Of a stretch of 64,000 nucleotides of DNA, positions 63,424-64,000 are shown one piece after another. The notes under the pieces were generated by a model, which made no database searches, was not told the origin of the DNA, and saw nothing but the letters and a program-made list of their open reading frames with translations. The position numbers and the translations under genes are program-made. The stretch is taken from assembly GCA_963576735.1 (NCBI GenBank), contig OY755183.1, positions 16,449,213 through 16,513,212 on the forward strand, written 5' to 3'. Origin of the DNA: Bedellia somnulentella. Taxonomy: Eukaryota; Arthropoda; Insecta; Lepidoptera; Bedelliidae. Within the stretch, counting starts at the first letter, position 1; each line of letters begins with the position of its first letter.

Positions 63424-64000
63424 ATAAAAATAACCTAACCTATTTTTTCTTTGCGAAAATTATTAGGAGATCATTAATTGTCACTGGATATTATGATTGG
63501 TTTCCTTCATGATAAAATTTTGAATTATAACTTTGTAATATTCGTCATAACATTGAAAATTTGCTACATTATAATGCTTTGGTAGATTTAAAATTTGAGA
63601 ATTATGGTTAAATAATATGGGGGCCTCTTAAACATGCAAGACATTAAGGACACTCAAGCATTATATACTTTTAGAAAAAGTAGAATCATACAATAAGTAT
63701 CACGGTTACCATGACCCTTTTAATTCCCATTGCAAAACATTTGGGACTAGTAAATATATCAGAACATAAATTTGTTTACCAAAACTTAACCCAATTAAAC
63801 GAGAACAAATATCTATTACATCCTATGAATTTACCGACATTAAGGTTTTGTTTTTTTAATCCTTTAGCATCGGAACTCAAAAAGGTCGTTAATCTATGCA
63901 ACCTCCGTGATCTTCATAATCCTTATTAACTTTTTTATATTCCAACCTGTTTTCGATTCCGTTCCCGCCTTTTTTAACGTTATAATTCAGATTTTTTATC
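63424..64000. other. no recognised feature
   Basis: Unique AT-rich DNA to the window end. A 72-codon plus-strand frame at 63711-63929 has ordinary amino acid composition but no recognised motif. Confidence 0.4.

Noticed and set aside
37736..64000. Second netrin exon (LE2-LE3)
   Set aside because: Looked for the cysteine-rich C-x-C LE pattern following an acceptor; none seen.

Overview
The window is animal nuclear DNA, most probably from a moth or butterfly (Lepidoptera). It is AT-rich and intron/intergenic-like. It is crowded with short retroposons of the kind lepidopteran genomes carry: tRNA-derived SINEs, a SINE sharing the TATG-type tail of an RTE-like LINE, and a Helitron ending in CTAG. 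The only host protein gene recognised is one very GC-rich exon that clearly encodes the N-terminus of a netrin. The species assignment is an inference from repeat style.

Layout. 1-15.9 kb: upstream intergenic DNA. It holds (i) an insertion at 840-2237 flanked by a 13-bp target-site duplication and made of four 310-bp head-to-tail units, each carrying a complete tRNA-like cloverleaf, preceded by an inverted partial unit; (ii) copies of three SINE families, called here SINE-A (tRNA-derived), SINE-B (tRNA-derived) and SINE-C (no tRNA; tail TATATGTATG...); (iii) 3' fragments of an RTE-like LINE; (iv) a 215-bp tandem repeat at 8.4-9.56 kb; (v) an unclassified fold-back family near 8 and 12.5 kb; and (vi) a long-inverted-repeat element at 13.5-14.45 kb. 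16.25-17.26 kb: netrin first coding exon (signal peptide, laminin N-terminal domain, first LE/EGF module), ending at a splice donor. No later netrin exon was recognised, so the rest of the window is probably its first intron.

17.3-45 kb: intron-like DNA with many SINE-C copies on both strands, SINE-A and SINE-B, a 423-bp Helitron (21312-21734), a near-perfect 200-bp palindrome of the tRNA-bearing element (22666-22866), a back-to-back pair of the same element sharing three copies of one 14-bp target sequence (26973-27537), and a Harbinger-like MITE (35540-35844) nested in a SINE-C. 45.2-59.8 kb: two nearly identical direct copies of a two-ORF LINE (ORF1 coiled-coil plus SGNH-like domain; ORF2 APE endonuclease plus reverse transcriptase). 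The second is intact in both ORFs; the first has a 5-bp deletion in ORF1. The second copy sits inside one arm of a DNA element with inverted repeats of about 330 bp (53631-60443). That element also carries a small minus-strand gene for a cysteine-rich (CXC/tesmin-like) protein with an acidic tail. 60.4-64 kb: a GGGCTTG-ended MITE with TAA duplications, more SINE-C, and another copy of the tRNA-bearing element nested in a SINE-C.

The elements are related functionally. The RTE-like LINE fragments and SINE-C share a 3' end, so the LINE probably supplied the machinery for SINE-C. The tRNA-bearing element (called T-element here) is the most unusual thing in the window: long target-site duplications, inverted tails at the ends, tandem multimers, and a cloverleaf whose acceptor stem shows a compensatory change between copies.
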